Shown here piece after piece: positions 1 to 8,926 of a DNA stretch of 64,000 nt (positions are counted from its first letter, which is position 1; every line of letters starts with the position of its first letter). The notes beneath the pieces are model-generated. The model was not told the origin of the DNA and searched no databases. It saw nothing but the letters and a program-made list of their open reading frames with translations. A program made the translations under genes and the position numbers. The stretch is from Silicimonas sp. (GTDB lineage Bacteria > Pseudomonadota > Alphaproteobacteria > Rhodobacterales > Rhodobacteraceae). The stretch is taken from contig JAJDVJ010000193.1 in assembly GCA_022826205.1 (NCBI GenBank), positions 1-64,000 of the forward strand. Direction: 5' to 3'.

Positions 1-1
1 T

Positions 2-142
2 GTCAACGCGGCACGGAACATTCTCCGGCGCGGGATCGCGCTGGCCGGGTGGGACGTCGGCCCTTCGGGTCGTCCCGGCGCGTCCGAGAGTGTTCCCGAA
101 CCACATGTCGCCGGGTTGCCGGGGCAGGACGCGGAACGGTAA
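2..142 (+). CDS. tnpB: TnpB/OrfB (IS200/IS605 family) C-terminal end, partial
   Basis: The frame open from the window edge ends at a TAA and begins with VNAARNILRRG. This is the conserved C-terminal signature (D-x-NAA-x-NIL-x-x-G) that carries the last part of the RuvC site in TnpB/OrfB proteins of IS200/IS605 and IS1341-type elements. The remaining 36 residues are a variable Gly/Pro/Ser-rich tail. TnpB is an RNA-guided nuclease whose guide RNA comes from the element's right end, overlapping the 3' end of the gene. Only about 46 codons are visible, so whether the gene is intact, and whether a tnpA lies upstream, cannot be told. No tnpA-like gene is present downstream. Confidence 0.75.
   Translation, partial: VNAARNILRRGIALAGWDVGPSGRPGASESVPEPHVAGLPGQDAER
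51..76 (+). other. GC-rich hairpin in tnpB 3' end (possible omega-RNA / right-end structure)
   Basis: GGGACG (51-56) pairs with CGTCCC (71-76), and an inner CCC-TTC-GGG stem-loop (61-69) sits between them. The hairpin lies inside the last tnpB codons, which is where the scaffold of the TnpB-associated omega (re) RNA is normally encoded, just before the element's right end. The structure is visible in the sequence; its role as guide-RNA scaffold is inferred from the family. The exact right end and guide start could not be placed. Confidence 0.4.
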
Positions 143-676
143 GCGGCGGACTGATGGTTAGTCATGTATATAAATCCCAAACTTATTCGCAAACGCAGAC
201 GTGTGAACGGAAACTCACCTTTTGCGGCCGATCACCAAAGCTCGCCGCTGCCTGCCCCGAGATTCCAACGATCTCAAGTCAATGGGCAATAGGGGCGCGG
301 CCCTTTCGGCGTCATTCGGATCGCGCTTTTGTGCAACGCCGCAGAAACAAACAGCAACTTGCCGCTGGATCCCGCCAAATCGGCCTGAGGAGATTTGTGC
401 TCCCCTTGGCACCGGGGTCTTAGGGAACGAGAGATGCCGCCAAGGACGAAGGAACCGGAAACGGTAGCATCGGCTGAAGTCGATGAGGCGCATGCCCATT
501 GAAGTCCCGTCGGTGCGGATGCCGGAGATTCGGACATTTGCGAGACCAGCTTGATACCGTCGACTGCAAGTCTTCCGGACAGGCCCTCCTTCGAAATGGC
601 CGGCTCGCGTTTGCATGTGCAGGAGTGAACCAGTAACCACAAGTAAACGGAGCAATTTGGCTTGCATGAGGACGAC
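143..676. other. Intergenic region without a recognisable gene
   Basis: This stretch follows the tnpB stop and leads up to the aminotransferase. Short frames on both strands have no familiar motif and no good ribosome site. It probably holds the right end of the IS element and the promoter of the aminotransferase. No repeat or tRNA was seen. Confidence 0.4.
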
Positions 677-2083
677 ATGAATTCGCCAGAACTGAGAAAC
701 GACGCAGCGCATCAATTGTGGGAACTTGATCGCAGGCATTTTCTGCATCCGTTTACCCACTTCGAAAGTTATGAGGATTCGGGATCGCTGATCATTTCCA
801 GAGGGTCCGGTTCCGAGATGACGGACTCCAACGGTCAAACCTATCTCGACATGATCGGCGGTCTCTGGTGCAACAACATTGGCCTTGGTCGAGAGGAAAT
901 GGCCGATGCGATTGCGGAGCAGGTCACGAAGCTGTCCTACAGTTCGACATTCACTGACATGTCCAACGAACCGGCGGCCCGCTTGGCGGCCAAGCTGGCC
1001 GAACTGGCGCCTGGCGACCTCAATCGTGTGCATTTCTCCACCGGTGGCTCGACCGCGGTCGACAGTGCGTTGCGACTTGTGCATTTTTACCAGCAATGCG
1101 CAGGCAGGCCGGAAAAGGTCCATGTCATCGCGCGCCGCCAGGCCTATCATGGGTCAACCTATGCAACGATATCAATCGGCTACAAGGAGGCGGACCGGCG
1201 CCACGGGTTCCGATACATTGAGGACACCATCCATCACGTCTCGGAACCGGATTTGTACCGGGCTCCTGGCGGTATGGGAGAAGCGGAGTTCTGTGATCAT
1301 CTTGTCAAGGAGTTCGAGGACAAGATCGCCGAGATAGGCCCGGGCAAAGTTGCGGCTTTCTTTGCCGAGCCGGTCATGGGGGCCGGGGGCGTATTGGTGC
1401 CGCCCGACGACTATCTCAAACGGATGCACGAGGTCTGCAAGCGCCACGACATCCTTTATGTATCTGACGAAGTGGTCACCGCATTCGGCCGTCTGGGGCA
1501 CTGGTTCGCGTCCGAGGACGTGTTCGGAATCGTTCCAGACATAATTTGCTCGGCAAAAGGTCTCTCATCGGGCTATTTGCCGATCGGCGCGACGATTTAT
1601 TCGGATCGCATTCACGAGACCATCTCAACTGGTGACCCTTCGCGCGTCTATACCAGTGGCTTCACCTATGCTGGGCACCCGGTCTGCTGCGTGGCGGCAC
1701 TGAAGAACATTGAAATCATGGAGCGCGAGAACATTCTCGAACATGCCCGGGAGGTCGGAGACTATTTCGGCGAACGACTCCGCGACCTGGAGGGGATGAT
1801 ACTGGTTGGCAACGTGCGCGGAATCGGCTTGATGCGCTGCCTGGAAAACGTCCTTGACCGGACAACCAAGGAAGCGCTGCCGGAAGACGTCGATATCGGA
1901 AAACGCATTTCCGACGCAGCGGAATCCTTCGGCGTGCTGGTGCGTCCCATCGGACGGCTGAATGTAATGTCGCCTCCCCTGATCGTCACCAAATCGGAGA
2001 TTGATTTCGCCGTCGATCGCCTTGGACAGGCGATAGAGCGTGTGCACGACGATCTTGTCAGGGAAGGTTGGACACCGGTCTGA
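677..2083 (+). CDS. Class III PLP-dependent aminotransferase (putrescine/taurine-pyruvate type)
   Basis: 468 aa, the usual length for class III omega-aminotransferases. Visible features are the N-terminal LDRRHFLHPFTH region, the cofactor-phosphate segment FSTGGSTAVDSALRL, the metal/PLP-contact aspartate in ILYVSDEVVTAFGR, and the Schiff-base lysine in ICSAKGLSSGYLPIG. These enzymes move a terminal amino group from a diamine, taurine or beta-alanine to pyruvate. The convergent polyamine ABC operon 21 bp downstream suggests putrescine or another polyamine as donor, as with SpuC, but sequence alone cannot exclude taurine or beta-alanine. ATG 677 was chosen because AGGAC precedes it; a TTG at 662 would add five residues. 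Confidence 0.85.
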   Translation: MNSPELRNDAAHQLWELDRRHFLHPFTHFESYEDSGSLIISRGSGSEMTDSNGQTYLDMIGGLWCNNIGLGREEMADAIAEQVTKLSYSSTFTDMSNEPAARLAAKLAELAPGDLNRVHFSTGGSTAVDSALRLVHFYQQCAGRPEKVHVIARRQAYHGSTYATISIGYKEADRRHGFRYIEDTIHHVSEPDLYRAPGGMGEAEFCDHLVKEFEDKIAEIGPGKVAAFFAEPVMGAGGVLVPPDDYLKRMHEVCKRHDILYVSDEVVTAFGRLGHWFASEDVFGIVPDIICSAKGLSSGYLPIGATIYSDRIHETISTGDPSRVYTSGFTYAGHPVCCVAALKNIEIMERENILEHAREVGDYFGERLRDLEGMILVGNVRGIGLMRCLENVLDRTTKEALPEDVDIGKRISDAAESFGVLVRPIGRLNVMSPPLIVTKSEIDFAVDRLGQAIERVHDDLVREGWTPV

Positions 2084-2104
2084 CGGTGCAAATCCCACAG
2101 TCGG

Positions 2105-3178
2105 TCAGCGGTCTAGGACCAATGTGTCCTCTGCCTGCCAGCTGAGCCAGACCTGATCGCCTACATCTCCGTTATCGATGGTAGATCGGGTATCGTTCTG
2201 GACGGTGACCGACATAGGCAGGCCGCTGGCAGGCTGAACTCGGATGTGTGATGTGTCGCCGTAATACGCCCAATCAACGATGCGACCCTGAATGAAAAGC
2301 CCGGAATCGGGCCTGCTAACGGTCATGCGGATCTTCTCGGGTCTGACAGCCAGCGAAACCGGGCCCTGCGCATGGTCTGAATGCGGGACCGTCACCTTGC
2401 CAAGGTGTGCGACGTCGACCGTGACGCCTTGATCGGAGGCACCTGTGACTTGCCCATCGAGGAGGTTCACCTTGCCGATGAAGTCAGCGACAAAGCGCGA
2501 GTTTGGCGATTCATAGAGCAGTTCAGGGGTTGCGATCTGCTCCACACGCCCTGATTGCATCACTGCGATGCGATCGGCCATGGACAGGGCTTCGTCCTGG
2601 TCATGGGTGACAATGACGAACGTGATTCCGACCTCTTCCTGCAGGCGCGTCAGTTCAAGCTGCATCTGTTCGCGCAGCTTCGCGTCGAGCGCTGACATCG
2701 GCTCGTCAAGAAGCAGCACTTTGGGACGCTTCACCAGCGCCCGTGCAAGAGCGACACGCTGGCGCTGCCCGCCGGAGAGCTGATCCGGCTTGCGCTCGCC
2801 CAGGTGGGCCAGCTGGACCATTTCCAAGGCTTCCTCCGCCCTCTGCCGGGTCTCGGCTGCGGGCACTCCGGTCACTTTCAGCCCGTATCCCACATTTGCC
2901 AGCACTGTCATGTGCGGGAACACGGCGTAGGACTGGAAGACCATGTTCACCGGTCGCTTGTTGGGCGCCGTGGTGCTGACATCCACGCCGTCGATCAGAA
3001 TTTCCCCCGCGGTTGGTGTCTCGAAGCCTGCCAGCATGCGCAGGAGCGTTGTCTTGCCGCAACCGGACGGCCCAAGCACCGCAAAGAACTCGTTCGCCGC
3101 AATTTCAATGTTCGCATTGTCGACGGCAGTGATCCCGACGAATTTCTTGGTGACGTTCCGAATGGAAATGATGCTCAT
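2105..3178 (-). CDS. potA: Polyamine ABC transporter ATP-binding protein
   Basis: 357 aa. Walker A is GPSGCGKTT (about residues 37-45), the signature is LSGGQRQRVALARAL, and Walker B is VLLLDEPMSALD with the switch histidine in IVTHDQDEAL. The last ~120 residues form the TOBE-type regulatory domain of the PotA/FbpC/MalK group. It energises import through the two permeases encoded just upstream: its ATG overlaps the end of the potC-type gene by 4 bp (ATGA), so they are translationally coupled. It is the last gene of a minus-strand operon and converges with the aminotransferase. The substrate (spermidine/putrescine) is inferred from the sequence class and neighbours. Confidence 0.92.
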   Translation of the reverse strand: MSIISIRNVTKKFVGITAVDNANIEIAANEFFAVLGPSGCGKTTLLRMLAGFETPTAGEILIDGVDVSTTAPNKRPVNMVFQSYAVFPHMTVLANVGYGLKVTGVPAAETRQRAEEALEMVQLAHLGERKPDQLSGGQRQRVALARALVKRPKVLLLDEPMSALDAKLREQMQLELTRLQEEVGITFVIVTHDQDEALSMADRIAVMQSGRVEQIATPELLYESPNSRFVADFIGKVNLLDGQVTGASDQGVTVDVAHLGKVTVPHSDHAQGPVSLAVRPEKIRMTVSRPDSGLFIQGRIVDWAYYGDTSHIRVQPASGLPMSVTVQNDTRSTIDNGDVGDQVWLSWQAEDTLVLDR

Positions 3179-4011
3179 GGACTGTCTGCCTGGCCTTGAC
3201 GCTGCACCCGCAACATCAATGCAGCAACGATCAGCGTGATCACCACCAGCACGGTCGAGGCGGCATTCACCTCAGGTGTGACACTGAACCGGACCATGGA
3301 ATAGACCTTGACCGGAAAGGTTACGGTCTCCGGGCCGGACGTGAAAAAGGTGATCACGAAGTCATCAAGCGAAAGCGTGAAGGCCAGCAGGGCGCCAGCC
3401 ACGAGACCGGGTCGCATGTAGGGGAAGATCACATGCCAGAATGTCTGCCATTCCGAGGCCCCGAGATCGCGTGATGCCTCTTCGAGTTCACGGTTGAAAC
3501 CCGCCATGCGGGCGCGAACGACGATGGCCACAAATGGGAAGCTGAAGGCGATATGCGCGATGGTGATTGCCGAAAGGTTGAGTGGCCACGGCATTCCCGT
3601 CGGCCAGCCGATGCGCGAAAAAAAGGCCAGCATCGCCACTCCCATGCAGATTTCGGGAATCACGATCGGCAGCGCCATGAATCCCTCGTAGGCACTCTTG
3701 AACGGAAACCGGAATCTCCACAACAGCAGCGCCACCATTGCGCCGAGAATGGTGGCGACAATTGTGTTGATGGCCGCAATGGTCAACGAGTTGATGAAGG
3801 CTTCGATCAACCCGTCATTGTTCCACGCTTTTTCGTAGTACTTTGTCGTGAATCCTCTCCAGACGATGTTGCGCTTCGAGTCGTTGAAACTGAACGCCAT
3901 CATCAGGACCACCGGGGCATAGAGCAGGATGAACACCATGCCGAAGAAAGCCCTCATCCAGGTTCGCCCGGCATAGTCCAGCGGATCGACCCAGCGGCGC
4001 GGCACCCTCAT
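3175..4011 (-). CDS. potC: Polyamine ABC transporter permease (PotC-like)
   Basis: 278 aa with about six membrane helices and the binding-protein-dependent permease loop (EEASRDLGASEWQTFWHVIFP), which docks to the ATPase. A PotC-type start with a basic segment precedes the first helix (FFGMVFILLYAPVVLMMAFSF). It forms the inner-membrane channel with the PotB-like partner. It overlaps the genes on both sides by 4 bp, as expected of a tightly coupled operon. Confidence 0.9.
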   Translation of the reverse strand: MRVPRRWVDPLDYAGRTWMRAFFGMVFILLYAPVVLMMAFSFNDSKRNIVWRGFTTKYYEKAWNNDGLIEAFINSLTIAAINTIVATILGAMVALLLWRFRFPFKSAYEGFMALPIVIPEICMGVAMLAFFSRIGWPTGMPWPLNLSAITIAHIAFSFPFVAIVVRARMAGFNRELEEASRDLGASEWQTFWHVIFPYMRPGLVAGALLAFTLSLDDFVITFFTSGPETVTFPVKVYSMVRFSVTPEVNAASTVLVVITLIVAALMLRVQRQGQADSP

Positions 4012-4913
4012 ATCCGCGTCCCCACATCACGGCTGAGCAATGCACGCAGCGCCAGTGCGCCGAAGGTGACATACATCAGCAGGAAGCTGAGTGCTGCGCC
4101 AAACGGCCAGTCATTGGCCGCCTTGAACTGCCGTTCGATGACGTTGCCGATCATCGTGGCATTGGTGCCCCCCAACAAGTCAGCGGTCAGGAACGAACCA
4201 AGGCAGGGGATGAACACCAGAATCAGGCCCGAAATGATGCCAGGCATCGTCAGCGGCACCGTGACGCGCAGTAAGGTGGCCAACTGCGAGGCGCCAAGGT
4301 CGAGCGACGCCTCAAGCATTGATCGATCCAGCCGTTCGATGGAAGCGAACAGCGGCAGTACCATGAAGGGCATGAACACGTAGACCAGACCAGCGACTAC
4401 GGCAAAGTCGTTGTACAGCAGTTCCAGCGGCTCAAACGGTCCGAACAGCCTGTTGAGCCAAAGCGTGTCGTAAATCCATTCGAGCGTGAAGTTGACGTAA
4501 CCCCGGATCCTGAACACCGCGATCAAGGCATATGTGCGAATGAGAAGGTTGATCCAGAACGGCAGGATCACCGCCAGCAGCAGCCACGGTCGCCAGCGCG
4601 GGGTGGCGAAGGCGATCACGAATGCGACCGGGTAGGCAATTACAAGGCACAGCGTCGTCGCCAGTACCGAGATCCAGATCGATTTCCATATGATCACCAG
4701 ATAGACCGGATCGGCCAGGGCCCGGACGTAATTGGCAAGTGTCCAGGTGATTTCGGTTTCAGTGATCGAGATCTTGCCGTCGATGACGGCTTTTTCGCCG
4801 AACGAAAGAATCCACACTATGCCAAGTGGAATCAGGAAGAAGAACAGTAGCCAGAAGGATCCTGGGCCCGCGAGGACCCAGAAGACCCTTTGATTCTTGC
4901 GGTAACTCTCCAC
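4008..4913 (-). CDS. potB: Polyamine ABC transporter permease (PotB-like)
   Basis: 301 aa with a first helix at about residues 14-36 (WVLAGPGSFWLLFFFLIPLG) and a coupling loop reading LEASLDLGASQLATLLRVTVPL. It is one half of the transmembrane channel of the polyamine importer. It lies 42 bp downstream of the binding-protein gene and overlaps the next permease by 4 bp. PotB and PotC were assigned from gene order and N-terminal type. Confidence 0.9.
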   Translation of the reverse strand: MESYRKNQRVFWVLAGPGSFWLLFFFLIPLGIVWILSFGEKAVIDGKISITETEITWTLANYVRALADPVYLVIIWKSIWISVLATTLCLVIAYPVAFVIAFATPRWRPWLLLAVILPFWINLLIRTYALIAVFRIRGYVNFTLEWIYDTLWLNRLFGPFEPLELLYNDFAVVAGLVYVFMPFMVLPLFASIERLDRSMLEASLDLGASQLATLLRVTVPLTMPGIISGLILVFIPCLGSFLTADLLGGTNATMIGNVIERQFKAANDWPFGAALSFLLMYVTFGALALRALLSRDVGTRI

Positions 4914-4955
4914 GCCGGGAACAGGCCAGTGCGGTCCGACTCGCCCTTTCGATGG

Positions 4956-6032
4956 TCAGGCGGCTTGGACCCGGGTCCAGGCGTCGTTGATGTTCTTCAC
5001 ATGCTCCTCGCCTAGGTAGAGTTGGAATTCGCACTTGGCGACCGTTTCATCGGACGGAAAGATCGCCGGGTTTTCGTTGTATTCTGATCCGAGTTTTGCC
5101 TGGGCAGCCGCATTCGGTGTCGCGTACTGGATATAGTCAGCGATGGCAGCGCCGACGTCGGCATCAAGGATGAAGTTGATGAATGCGTGCGCGTTCTCCG
5201 GATGCGGCGCACCCTTTGGCATGCACAGGCAATCCTGCCAGATCAGGCCGCCCTCGTCGGGAACGTAGAACGAAAGGTCGTCATCATCCGCCATGACCTG
5301 CAGGATGTCGCCGTTCCATTCCTGGGCAATCACCACTTCGCCTGAAACCAGCAGATCCTGACCGTTGTCGTCGGCAAAGACCTTGATGTTCTTCTTTTGC
5401 GCGATCAGCAGCTCCTCCGCCGCCTTGACATTCGCTGGGTCCGTCGAGTTCAGCGAATTGCCCAGGTATTTCATGGCATGGCCGAGCACGTTCTGTCCGT
5501 CGCCCAGAAGCGAAATCTTGCCCGCGAACTGATCGGAATCGTAGAGATGTTTCCAGGACTTGGTGATATCCCCGGTCCGCTTCGCATTGTAGCCGACCCC
5601 GATTGTCCCCCACATGTACGGGATTGAGTGCCTGAGGCCAGGATCGTAGCTGGCATCGCGGAAATTGGCACCTAGATTTGACATGTTCGGAATCTTGTCA
5701 TGATCCAGTGGCAGCAGCATGTCAGCGGCCAGCATGCGCTCGACATAGTCATTGGTCGGAACGATCAGATCGTAGCCCGGATTGCCTTCCCGCAGTTTGG
5801 CGAACAACTCATCGTTGTCGGCAAAGAGGTCCATCTTGACCTCGATGCCTGTGGCCGCGTTGAAGTCTTCCAGCGTGGTCTCGCCGATGTAGGTGTCCCA
5901 GTTGTAGAAGTTCAGTTTCCTTTCTTCGGCGGCCATCGCGCCCCGCGGCAGAAAGCTCATCCCGGCCAATGTCGCTGCACTGCCCAAGAGGCTGCGACGA
6001 TTGGGACGGAACTTTGGCGAATAGGTCTTCAT
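4956..6032 (-). CDS. potD: Periplasmic polyamine-binding protein (PotD/PotF-like), Tat signal
   Basis: 358 aa. A twin-arginine signal (NRRSLLGSAATLAGMSFLP) and a cleavage-like AMAAEE site are visible, so export by Tat is likely. The mature start LNFYNWDTYIGETTLEDFNAATG is the hallmark of PotD/PotF, including the W/Y residues that hold the polyamine. The protein captures polyamine in the periplasm and delivers it to PotBC. It is the first gene of the potDBCA operon, with GGAGGAG a few bases before the ATG. Ligand preference between putrescine and spermidine cannot be read from the sequence. Confidence 0.9.
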   Translation of the reverse strand: MKTYSPKFRPNRRSLLGSAATLAGMSFLPRGAMAAEERKLNFYNWDTYIGETTLEDFNAATGIEVKMDLFADNDELFAKLREGNPGYDLIVPTNDYVERMLAADMLLPLDHDKIPNMSNLGANFRDASYDPGLRHSIPYMWGTIGVGYNAKRTGDITKSWKHLYDSDQFAGKISLLGDGQNVLGHAMKYLGNSLNSTDPANVKAAEELLIAQKKNIKVFADDNGQDLLVSGEVVIAQEWNGDILQVMADDDDLSFYVPDEGGLIWQDCLCMPKGAPHPENAHAFINFILDADVGAAIADYIQYATPNAAAQAKLGSEYNENPAIFPSDETVAKCEFQLYLGEEHVKNINDAWTRVQAA

Positions 6033-6642
6033 GTCTGACTCCTCCTTTGGCGAAAATTCCTGTCACGCGTGTCAACGATTGCGCAGTCGTCGCATCTTGA
6101 CAACCGGAATTTCTGTCGCAGCGCTTCCAAACCGGAGCCCTTCTTGCATTAAGTACTGATCATAAGAGAATGATTTTAATATATTAGCCTTATGAGACAC
6201 TCTTGTTATCCCGGCGACCGTGCCTGCCATTTGACTGGAATGCGTCTCACGTCTGGAAAGATGCGACGACATGTCGGTGTCCACTCTTCGAGAGGTCGCC
6301 GAGCCGATGCGAGGCGACCTGCGCGGTTGATCGTGGCGGCACCTCCTTCAGCGAGCGCCGTTGCTGCTGTTCCAACCCGTCTAGTTCGCAGCTGGCGGTT
6401 ATTCGAAACATTGGCCGCAGCGTGGGAAAGTGCGGCCGGATTCATGCGTTGTTAGCCCCTGCATACTCGTCGTGCGCCGTTGTGCCGAACTGCTCCGTGC
6501 AATATAGTCATCGGATGCAACCGTTTCGCAGCCAGATCAAGTCTCCAGAGAGCACCACGCAATGATTGTTACCGCCACAAGTTCCATCAAAGGCAGAGCC
6601 ATCGCCAAGACCGTTGGCGCGGCAAGCGAAGGTGGCCGCACG
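6033..6642. other. Intergenic region between potD and the lipoprotein gene
   Basis: About 600 bp between divergent genes. An AT-rich patch near 6160-6190 (gaatgattttaatatattag) is a plausible place for the pot operon promoter. Short frames on both strands carry no familiar motif. Nothing else was recognised. Confidence 0.4.
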
Positions 6643-7089
6643 ATGAATTCAGTCATTCGATCAGGGAGTCTGGCAGTTGCAACGGCCCTTTTGCTTTCAA
6701 GTTGCGGACAGTTCGAGCAGACAGAGATTCGGAAGCCGCAACTCGTGACATCGCCACTTGCGCCATCCGCGGCAAAGACTGTCGAGGAACTTGACGCCAC
6801 GACCGCCGCCGAGCGCGATGCGGCGGTTGCGCTCGGCGCCACCGGGCGGCTTCTCGGTGAAACCGTCGCGTCGCTTGGCGATGCAACGGTGCCGGGCTTT
6901 TGGGTTGAGACACCGCTAGCAACGGCGGAAGGGCCGGGGCGACTGGTGTATCCGGCCAACGGCAAGAGCGTCGAGGTCACATTGATGCCGTCGGACGGCG
7001 GTTCAAGTCGCGTTTCGCTTGCTGCAATGCGGCTTCTCGAGGCACCGCTTGCAGGCCTGCCTACCCTTGAGGTCTATGAGCTTCCGTGA
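6643..7089 (+). CDS. Small predicted lipoprotein of unknown function
   Basis: 148 aa starting at the ATG that puts a short positive n-region (MNSVIRSG) before a hydrophobic stretch and a lipobox (LLSSC, Cys about 22), so it should be a lipid-anchored envelope protein. The mature part has an Ala/Glu-rich helical segment and ends in a compact beta-type region (PGRLVYPANGKSVEVTLMP). A longer upstream start would bury the signal peptide, so it was not used. It is convergent with glmS (18 bp apart). No function is assigned. Confidence 0.65.
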   Translation: MNSVIRSGSLAVATALLLSSCGQFEQTEIRKPQLVTSPLAPSAAKTVEELDATTAAERDAAVALGATGRLLGETVASLGDATVPGFWVETPLATAEGPGRLVYPANGKSVEVTLMPSDGGSSRVSLAAMRLLEAPLAGLPTLEVYELP

Positions 7090-7107
7090 ATGCGGATCCC
7101 GTTGCGG

Positions 7108-8922
7108 CTACTCGACCGTTACAGATTTTGCCAGGTTGCGGGGCTGGTCCACGTCAGTCCCCTTTGCGACTGCAGTGTGATACGCCAGAAGCTGTGCCGG
7201 GATGGCATAGAGGATGGGCGCCACCAGTTCCGGCAATTCCGGCATTTCGATGACGCGCCACAAGCCGTCGCCTGCGGTCCTCCGGCCCTTTCTGTCGGTG
7301 ATCAGGACGATCCTGCCGCCCCGTGCCAGCACCTCCTGCATGTTCGAAACGGTCTTGTCGAACAGCACCGTTTGCGGAGCCATGACGATCACCGGAACGG
7401 CCTGGTCGATGAGTGCGATGGGACCGTGTTTCAATTCGCCGGATGAATGGCCCTCCGCATGGATGTAGCTGACTTCCTTCAGCTTCAACGCTCCTTCCAT
7501 GGCAAGCGGGTACATTGCGCCGCGTCCAAGGAACAGGATGTCGCGGAACCTGGCCAAGGCACGGGCCGTTTCCTCGATCTGGCTTGATTTGCCCAGAGCC
7601 TGCGCGACAAGTCCGGGCAGGTATTGAAGTGCACGCAAGTGGTCTGCGAGCGCTTCGGCGTCCAGATGCCTGCGGTCACTCCCGGCCCGGAGTGCAAGAA
7701 CCAGAAGCGCAAAGAGTTGGCAGGTGAATGCCTTGGTGGAGGCAACACCGATCTCTGGCCCTGCATGGATGGGAAGGACTACGTCGGACTCGCGCGCAAT
7801 CGAACTTTCCTGAACATTGACGACGGACAGGACCTGGGCACGTTCCTTCACATGCCGAAGCGCTGCGAGCGTGTCGGCCGTCTCGCCGGACTGGCTGACG
7901 AAAATTGCCAGGGTGCCTTGGCCGACGGGAGTGTCGCGGTAGCGGAACTCCGAAGCCACGTCCACCTCGACAGCAATTCCCGCGAGCGACTCGAGCCAGT
8001 ACTTTGCAGTCTGGCAGGCATAGAATGCGGTGCCGCAGGCAACCATGACGATTCGGTCAACCTCGGCAAAGTCAGGGCACGCATCGGGCAGGAACAACGC
8101 GCCGTTCCTGATGTAGTGCTGAGCCGCATCCGCCAGAACGCCCGGTTGCTCAGCGATTTCCTTGGCCATGAAGTGCTGGTAGCCGTCTTTTTCGATCTGG
8201 CGCGGGTCGATCCGGATCGTGCGGACTTCACGGTTTGCACGTCGCCCGTTTGCGTCGCGAACTTCCACGCCTGAACGGGTAAGAACCGCGCAATCGCCCT
8301 CCTCAAGGTAGCAGATCTGGTCTGTCAGCGGGCTTAGCGCAACGGCGTCGGAACCGAGATACACTTCACCGTCGCCAAAGCCGAGCGCAAGCGGCGATCC
8401 CATGCGTGCGGCGACGATGAGGTCGTCCTCGCCATCGAACAGAAACGCCAAGGCAAAGGCGCCCTCGAGGCGCGCAATCGTCTTTGTGGCCGCGTCAGAA
8501 GGTGCGAGGCCCTTATCAATGTGATACTGCGCCAATAGCGATACGGTCTCGGTGTCGGTCTCGGTCTCGGTCGCATAGCCGCTGGCGGCGAGTTCCTCGC
8601 GCAGTTCCCGGAAATTCTCGATGATGCCGTTGTGGACGACCGCAACGCGCCCAGACCTGTGGGGGTGGGCGTTCGTCACCGAGGGTGCGCCATGCGTTGC
8701 CCAGCGGGTATGCCCGATTCCGGCCTTGCCTGGCAGGGGGTCGTGAATCAGCATGTCCGAAAGATTGACGAGCTTGCCGACCGCACGGCGACGGTCCAGT
8801 GCACCGTCGTTCACGGTCGCGATGCCGGCACTGTCGTATCCCCGGTATTCAAGACGCTTCAGCGCCTCAACCAAGGTCGGAGCAGCTTCATGACTGCCCA
8901 GGATGCCTACGATGCCGCACAT
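7108..8922 (-). CDS. glmS: Glutamine--fructose-6-phosphate aminotransferase
   Basis: 604 aa, the family's normal size. The start was set at MCGIVGILG because Cys2 becomes the N-terminal nucleophile of the glutamine amidotransferase domain (residues 1 to ~220). Two SIS sugar-isomerase domains follow, and the C-terminus ends in the conserved RNLAKSVTVE. The enzyme makes glucosamine-6-phosphate from fructose-6-phosphate and glutamine, the first step towards UDP-GlcNAc for peptidoglycan and LPS. It is downstream of glmU with a 4-bp gap, so the two form one unit. There is no room for a glmS ribozyme between them. Confidence 0.97.
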   Translation of the reverse strand: MCGIVGILGSHEAAPTLVEALKRLEYRGYDSAGIATVNDGALDRRRAVGKLVNLSDMLIHDPLPGKAGIGHTRWATHGAPSVTNAHPHRSGRVAVVHNGIIENFRELREELAASGYATETETDTETVSLLAQYHIDKGLAPSDAATKTIARLEGAFALAFLFDGEDDLIVAARMGSPLALGFGDGEVYLGSDAVALSPLTDQICYLEEGDCAVLTRSGVEVRDANGRRANREVRTIRIDPRQIEKDGYQHFMAKEIAEQPGVLADAAQHYIRNGALFLPDACPDFAEVDRIVMVACGTAFYACQTAKYWLESLAGIAVEVDVASEFRYRDTPVGQGTLAIFVSQSGETADTLAALRHVKERAQVLSVVNVQESSIARESDVVLPIHAGPEIGVASTKAFTCQLFALLVLALRAGSDRRHLDAEALADHLRALQYLPGLVAQALGKSSQIEETARALARFRDILFLGRGAMYPLAMEGALKLKEVSYIHAEGHSSGELKHGPIALIDQAVPVIVMAPQTVLFDKTVSNMQEVLARGGRIVLITDRKGRRTAGDGLWRVIEMPELPELVAPILYAIPAQLLAYHTAVAKGTDVDQPRNLAKSVTVE

Positions 8923-8926
8923 CGCC

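Noticed and set aside
215..1150. 311-codon minus-strand frame over the start of the aminotransferase
   Set aside because: It lies largely opposite a clear class III aminotransferase, has no motif, and its sequence is Arg/Gly/Leu-rich as expected of an antisense frame in GC-rich DNA.
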